NCBI GenBank assembly: GCA_044426075.1
Contig: JAWXUT010000056.1
Span: 1-10,937 of the forward strand
DNA from: JAWXUT01 sp044426075
Lineage (GTDB): Bacteria; Bacillota; Clostridia; Christensenellales; DTU072
Length of the DNA stretch: 10,937 nt
Reading direction: 5' to 3'
The position numbers were made by a program, and so were the translations under genes. The notes under the pieces are model-generated. The model saw only the letters and a list, made by a program, of their open reading frames with translations. It did not search any database and had not been told where the DNA came from. Shown here piece by piece: positions 7,206 to 10,937 of the stretch. Each line of letters starts with the position of its first letter. Position 1 is the first letter of the stretch.

Positions 7206-8477
7206 ATCATCTTCATTAAAGTTTTTCATATTTTTATCAAACGGCAAAAAGTCATCTTCTGCCTCGCGGTCATCACAACTAAAAACAGTGTCTACCGTTA
7301 CACCTCTTCTCAACACGCCATAGCCATATTTTGAACGCAAACGGTCAACGCTAGCTTCTAAATCTTCATTTTTATGCGACTGTTCTTCAAACATAGAAGT
7401 CTGCACAAATCCACCCGACTTAACCAATTTATGCGTGCCAACTGACAACGAACGCAACGGCAACATATATTTAAAGTCGTAGTTTTTTTGCAATAGATGC
7501 AATGCTTTTGTCGCAATTTCATATGCGGAACAAGTAGGATTTATAATCATCTGTCTAGAAAAAGTGTATAATTCTACATTCCTCATACTTAACGACACAC
7601 CGCCCGCTAGCATATTATACTGCCTTAATCGGAATCCAATCATCTCACATAACGCAAATATAACACTTGAAGCGTCACCAATATTGGTTATATCTTGTGG
7701 CGTTGTGGTGCCATTGCCTATGCTATCTGGAATGTGCACATCTGTATAGCACTTTACCTCTTCAGTATCAATGCCATTTGAATATTCATACAGTTTCAAC
7801 CCAACTTTTCCGAACAATTTTTGCAAATAACTTGCCTCAGTGTGCGCCAAATCGCCTATAGTTTTTACACTTACTGCGTTTAATGTTTTTTGAGTTGAAC
7901 GCCCAACATATAACATCTCTTGCACGGGTAAACGCCACGCAACTTGCTTAAAGTTTTCAATACTGATAACGCTTATTGCGTCGGGCTTTTTTAAATCACT
8001 GCCAAGTTTTGCAAACACCTTTGTAAATGACACACCAATTGATATTGTAAGTCCTGTGCGCTCGTTTACTGTTTTTTTAATTTTTTCTGCTATTTCAACT
8101 GGGCTTCCAAACAATTTTTTGCAATGCGTTACGTCAAGCCAACACTCATCTAATCCAAAACTCTCAACTTCACTTGTAAATTCAGTATAGATTCCATATA
8201 TAATTCTGCTATATTCGGTGTATTTTTTATATGTTGGTGGAACTAATATTAAATCTCCGCACTTTTGCAACGCTTGCCACACTGGATCACCCGTTTTAAC
8301 ACCCGCGCTTTTTGCAATATTGCTTTTTGCAAGCACTATGCCTCGCCTTTTATCGGGGTCACCACACACTGCCACAGCTTTGCCTTGCAGTTCGGGATTT
8401 AGCACCATTTCAACTGAGGCATAAAAGTTATTTACATCACAATGTAGGATTGCCCTACCTTGCCATTCTTGACTCAT
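7200..8477 (-). CDS. dinB: Y-family DNA polymerase (DNA polymerase IV type)
   Basis: This translesion DNA polymerase copies past damaged template bases. At 425 residues it has the full Y-family layout. The palm begins with CDVNNFYASVE (13-23), with metal ligand D14 and steric gate Y19. LDECWLD (109-115) supplies catalytic D110-E111. SIGVSFTKVFAKLGSDLKKPDA (146-167 region) is the usual NK-AK-SD-KP segment, with Thr-Lys in place of Asn-Lys. A helix-hairpin-helix-like region (VGRSTQKTL, TIGDLA) and the little-finger domain follow. QTSMF (about 359-363) fits the beta-clamp binding pentapeptide. The C-terminal DRLRSKYGYGVLRRG tail is typical of Gram-positive members. The ATG at 8477 has AAAAGG (8482-8487) before it and overlaps coaE by 23 bases, so it is translated from the polA-coaE transcript. 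I see no LexA-type box in the window, so SOS control is not evident. Confidence 0.93.
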   Translation of the reverse strand: MSQEWQGRAILHCDVNNFYASVEMVLNPELQGKAVAVCGDPDKRRGIVLAKSNIAKSAGVKTGDPVWQALQKCGDLILVPPTYKKYTEYSRIIYGIYTEFTSEVESFGLDECWLDVTHCKKLFGSPVEIAEKIKKTVNERTGLTISIGVSFTKVFAKLGSDLKKPDAISVISIENFKQVAWRLPVQEMLYVGRSTQKTLNAVSVKTIGDLAHTEASYLQKLFGKVGLKLYEYSNGIDTEEVKCYTDVHIPDSIGNGTTTPQDITNIGDASSVIFALCEMIGFRLRQYNMLAGGVSLSMRNVELYTFSRQMIINPTCSAYEIATKALHLLQKNYDFKYMLPLRSLSVGTHKLVKSGGFVQTSMFEEQSHKNEDLEASVDRLRSKYGYGVLRRGVTVDTVFSCDDREAEDDFLPFDKNMKNFNEDDK

Positions 8478-9027
8478 ATAACCTTTTCACCTCACCCGCT
8501 AACGCCTCTTTATCGCCTCTATTTGTAATTATTACATCGGCAATTTCGTGCGCACGCTCTTCTGCACTTTGCGCAAGCATTGTGCGTTCCGCCTCTTGTT
8601 GGCTCACATTGTCACGCTTTTGTAATCGCACTAAGCGCTCTTCTTTATCACTTAAAACGCACCATATTTCATCGAACAAATCCGCGCTGTTTGTGCTTAT
8701 TATAAGTGGATTTTCTACAAACATAACCCCACTTTGCGCGTCCGATATGCGTTTGACTTCTGCAAATATCCTGGGGTGGGCGAGCTCATTTAATTTTTCT
8801 CTTGCGTTGCTATCCGCCATAATTAAACTGCGTAAAGCGGCTTTATCAACTGCTCCACCAACTATAACGCTTGGGAACACTGCGCCAACTTCTGCAATAT
8901 AATCTTTTTTTGCAAGCATTTGTCGGTTTATGTCGTCCGTTTTAACAGTGTGCGCACCAAGGTCACGCAACACCGCCATTACTTCCGATTTTCCACTACA
9001 AATTCCGCCAATTACTGCAATTAACAT
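8455..9027 (-). CDS. coaE: Dephospho-CoA kinase
   Basis: This enzyme catalyses the last step of coenzyme A synthesis, phosphorylating the 3'-hydroxyl of the dephospho-CoA ribose with ATP in the cytoplasm. The 190-residue protein has the P-loop GGICSGKS (7-14), TDDINRQML (D31-D32, the substrate-binding acidic pair), LAHPRIF, VENPLIIS (the usual PLLFE strand, here PLIIS), LQKRDNVSQQEAE (lid region with Arg) and ADVIITNRGD near the C-terminus. The start is the ATG at 9027. An upstream in-frame extension to 9111 is only the reading-frame shadow of polA, and family proteins begin directly at MLIAVIGG. GGAG lies six bases ahead, inside the last codons of polA, whose stop is two bases upstream. The polA-coaE pair is common in Bacillota; dinB overlapping its 3' end is less usual. 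Confidence 0.95.
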   Translation of the reverse strand: MLIAVIGGICSGKSEVMAVLRDLGAHTVKTDDINRQMLAKKDYIAEVGAVFPSVIVGGAVDKAALRSLIMADSNAREKLNELAHPRIFAEVKRISDAQSGVMFVENPLIISTNSADLFDEIWCVLSDKEERLVRLQKRDNVSQQEAERTMLAQSAEERAHEIADVIITNRGDKEALAGEVKRLYESRMAR

Positions 9028-9029
9028 TT

Positions 9030-9854
9030 CTACTCCATTGTATACCAGTCGTGCCCAGCCTTTGCCTCTGCCACAAGCGGTACGCTCAATTCTGCTGCGC
9101 TCTCCATACATTTGGTTAGTAGCGCTTTTACACTTTCTACTTCTTCTTTTGGTGTATCCAAAACCAATTCATCGTGCACTTGCAATATGAGTTTTGCCTT
9201 GTATCCACCCTCTTTTAACGCATTATGCACCAATATCATTGCCTTTTTTATTATATCCGCGGCTGCACCTTGCAATGGCATATTCATAGCTGCGCGCTCT
9301 GCAAACATTCTAATATTGTGCTTTGTGCTATTTAATTCTGGGAAATATCTTCTCCTACCCATAGGTGTACGAATAAATCCCGCACTTTTTGCATCCGCCA
9401 CGTTGCTATCCATATATGGCTTTACTCCGTGATAAGTTTCAAAATACTTCTCTTGAAAAACCTTTGCTTGCATTGCGGTGATGCCTACATTTTGCGACAA
9501 TCCATACGCACTTATGCCATATATTATGCCAAAATTAACGGCTTTTGCACAACGTCTATCACTTTTTGTAACCTCATTTAATGGCGTTCCAAAAATTTTG
9601 CTAGCTGTTATTGCGTGGATATCCTCATCATTTTTATATGCATTAACTAGCACTTCATCTTTGCTAAAATGTGCAAGTAATCGTAGTTCAATTTGACTAT
9701 AATCTGCGCTTACAAGCTCATTGCCAGCAGATGCTACAAACATTTTGCGGATTTCTCTGCCCTCATCTGACCTTATTGGTATGTTTTGTAAGTTTGGTTC
9801 TGTGCTTGAAAGCCTCCCCGTAACCGTTAACATCTGCTTGAATATAGTATGCAC
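9030..9854 (-). CDS. polA: DNA polymerase I, polymerase domain (downstream piece of a frameshifted polA)
   Basis: This is the catalytic half of DNA polymerase I, which fills gaps and replaces RNA primers. Numbered from the GTG at 9854, it shows TGRLSSTEPNLQNIP, motif A DYSQIELR with catalytic D51, the O-helix RRCAKAVNFGIIYG (R100, K104, F108, Y112), the GAAADIIKKAM segment, and motif C VHDE (H227, D228, E229). The last residues, HDWYTME, are a normal PolA ending. All catalytic residues are intact. There is no proper start here: the frame opens mid-domain at KVHTIFKQ, which in normal PolA continues directly from the upstream piece, so it should not be read as an independent gene. The GTG is only the first possible start codon, though AAAGG overlaps it. 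The two pieces overlap by 28 bases. Confidence 0.88.
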   Translation of the reverse strand: MHTIFKQMLTVTGRLSSTEPNLQNIPIRSDEGREIRKMFVASAGNELVSADYSQIELRLLAHFSKDEVLVNAYKNDEDIHAITASKIFGTPLNEVTKSDRRCAKAVNFGIIYGISAYGLSQNVGITAMQAKVFQEKYFETYHGVKPYMDSNVADAKSAGFIRTPMGRRRYFPELNSTKHNIRMFAERAAMNMPLQGAAADIIKKAMILVHNALKEGGYKAKLILQVHDELVLDTPKEEVESVKALLTKCMESAAELSVPLVAEAKAGHDWYTME

Positions 9855-10937
9855 CTTTCTGTTCTATTATCTATTACGCCAAGCATACCAGTTATATAGG
9901 TGCTTTGCAACTTGCCAATCTTCCTATATCTCAAAATTTGTGAGACTATTGGGTGGTCTAGCGTTTCTAGCACTTCTGCAGAAACTGAATAGCCGCTTGT
10001 CTTATTCTTTTTGCCGTGCGCAAGCTCTAACTTTTCAAACAATAACTGCCCAATTTGCTTGGGTGAATTGATATTTAAACTGTTGTCGCCCGCTTGCCGT
10101 CTTATATTTTCAGTCAGCGCAATAAGTTCTGCAGAAAACTTTTCACTAAGCGCATTTAACACGCTCTTGTCAATTGTAAATCCGCTAACTTCCATATCAT
10201 ACAACACCTCAATTAGTGGAAGCTCAATATCTCTGTACAATGATACTAAATCTTTTTCGGCTAGCACGCTATCAATATGCTTGTTGTAGCACAACTGACC
10301 CACCGCAATATCACTGCAATTATATCTATCTAGCAGTTCGCTAGCACTCTTCGATACGCGATTAGCATCATCTAAATAATCCTTTAATGCTACATCTTCA
10401 TATGGCGCACAAATAGATATTCCATATATTTTTAGCGCGTGTTTTATGGATTTAACATCATAGCAAATCTTTAAAATATCAGATGCCAATATCGCGCCTA
10501 TCATTGCCATTGCATCTTCAATATCCAATCCTTCACCAAACATATCTTCAGAAATTTCAATTGAATATTCTGTTTTGTCATATGCAAATGTTATTTGTTT
10601 GCCATAGTTGAAACTTATAATTCCCGCTTTTTTTGCGTTGTCTAGTTCTTTTTGTAAATCGTCTACATTGTCAAGAACAATGCGGTCTTGTGCCCCAAAA
10701 ACCAAAGTTTGGTTATCCGTTTGCTGTGGTTGTTGCTCTTCAGCGCCCGCTTCCCATTTGAAGTTTGTTGACATTCTTCTAAACTCAAGTTCGCGCAACT
10801 TCTGGTAAAATGCCCCGCCTTGCACCTCATTAAACTCTAACTCGCTAAGTGTGCAATCAATTGGCACGGCAGTGTTTATAGTTGCAAGTTCGCGGCTCAA
10901 ATAAACAGCTTCTTTGTTTGCAATTAGCTTATCTTTT
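9827..10937 (-). CDS. polA: DNA polymerase I, 3'-5' exonuclease-like and thumb region (upstream piece of frameshifted polA; 5' end outside window)
   Basis: 369 residues of DNA polymerase I are visible, entering from the right edge in frame (KDKLIANKEAVYLSRELATI, a classic PolA linker). The 5'-3' exonuclease domain must lie outside. Next comes a 3'-5' exonuclease-like domain without its metal ligands: GIISFNYGKQI replaces the FDTET strand, and CYDVKSIKHAL and YEDVALKDYL mark the later motifs, so proofreading is presumably absent, as in many Bacillus-type enzymes. The thumb follows with DIELPLIEVLYDMEVSGF, SPKQIGQLLFEKLEL and ILRYRKIGKLQSTYITG. The frame then leaves the PolA alignment after NRTE and stops at TAA (9827-9829). 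The protein resumes in the -1 frame. Whether a full-length enzyme is made depends on whether the frameshift is real. Confidence 0.88.
   Translation of the reverse strand, partial: KDKLIANKEAVYLSRELATINTAVPIDCTLSELEFNEVQGGAFYQKLRELEFRRMSTNFKWEAGAEEQQPQQTDNQTLVFGAQDRIVLDNVDDLQKELDNAKKAGIISFNYGKQITFAYDKTEYSIEISEDMFGEGLDIEDAMAMIGAILASDILKICYDVKSIKHALKIYGISICAPYEDVALKDYLDDANRVSKSASELLDRYNCSDIAVGQLCYNKHIDSVLAEKDLVSLYRDIELPLIEVLYDMEVSGFTIDKSVLNALSEKFSAELIALTENIRRQAGDNSLNINSPKQIGQLLFEKLELAHGKKNKTSGYSVSAEVLETLDHPIVSQILRYRKIGKLQSTYITGMLGVIDNRTERCILYSSRC
9855..9859 (-). other. polA: Frameshift site within polA
   Basis: On the minus strand the upstream frame reads AGA ACA GAA AGG TGC, ending in a non-PolA tail. 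Reading one A twice (GAA AAG GTG CAT) gives NRTEKVHTIFKQ, which restores the expected PolA sequence without a gap. The simplest explanation is loss of one A from an original AAAA run, now AAA at 9856-9858. No canonical X-XXY-YYZ slippery heptamer is present and I see no strong downstream hairpin. Confidence 0.85.

Noticed and set aside
8312..8902. Plus-strand open frame of 196 codons antisense to dinB and coaE
   Set aside because: The two minus-strand genes have unmistakable motifs across this span. The plus frame is Ser/Leu/Cys-rich and shows no family features.
9028..9111. Upstream extension of coaE to an ATG at 9111
   Set aside because: The extra 28 residues are basic low-complexity sequence lying wholly within polA. 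CoaE proteins start at the equivalent of MLIAVIGG, which has its own GGAG.

Overview
The window reads as chromosomal DNA of a low-GC Gram-positive bacterium (Bacillota, probably an uncultured clostridial lineage). The evidence is the AT-rich base composition, strong GGAGG-type ribosome binding sites, sigma-A promoters with TG-extended -10 boxes, a lipoprotein with a classical lipobox, an L19 leader-like structure before rplS, and a polA-coaE gene pair. TGA is used as a stop and TGG as Trp, so the standard bacterial code applies and a mollicute is unlikely.

Layout. At the left edge is the 5' end of rplS (minus strand), with its promoter and a structured leader of about 80 nt. A 335-bp intergenic region holds back-to-back promoters for rplS and for a rightward block of five tightly packed genes (505-7177). 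These encode (1) a 1299-residue SF1 DNA2/NAM7-like helicase with a DUF4011-like N-terminus and a C-terminal PD-(D/E)XK/Vsr-like domain, an architecture resembling single-protein anti-phage helicase-nucleases; (2) a DegV-family fatty-acid-binding protein; (3) an ApbE-type FAD:protein FMN transferase lipoprotein; (4) a membrane-anchored NusG domain II protein; and (5) a Gx transporter / heptaprenyl diphosphate synthase component I-like membrane protein. Gaps are 2 and 3 bp and the last three genes overlap, so one promoter at 444-472 and one terminator at about 7176-7205 probably bound a single transcript.

From the right edge a leftward block runs polA, coaE, dinB (10937 to 7200). It converges on the rightward operon with only 22 bp between the stops, sharing a probably bidirectional terminator. 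polA enters the window incomplete (its 5'-3' exonuclease region lies outside) and is broken by an apparent one-base frameshift at about 9856-9858. Both sides of the break are well conserved, so this is a recent mutation, a sequence error, or less likely recoding.

How the genes fit together: apbE, the NusG-II gene and the Gx-transporter gene form a plausible extracytoplasmic flavinylation / extracellular-electron-transfer-type module, with no flavin-accepting protein in the window. polA, coaE and dinB join DNA repair synthesis, CoA synthesis and translesion synthesis in one transcript. The most unusual features are the helicase-nuclease leading a metabolic/redox operon, its apparently altered nuclease active site, and the frameshifted polA. 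I found no CRISPR array, tRNA, rRNA, insertion sequence or clear repeat family.
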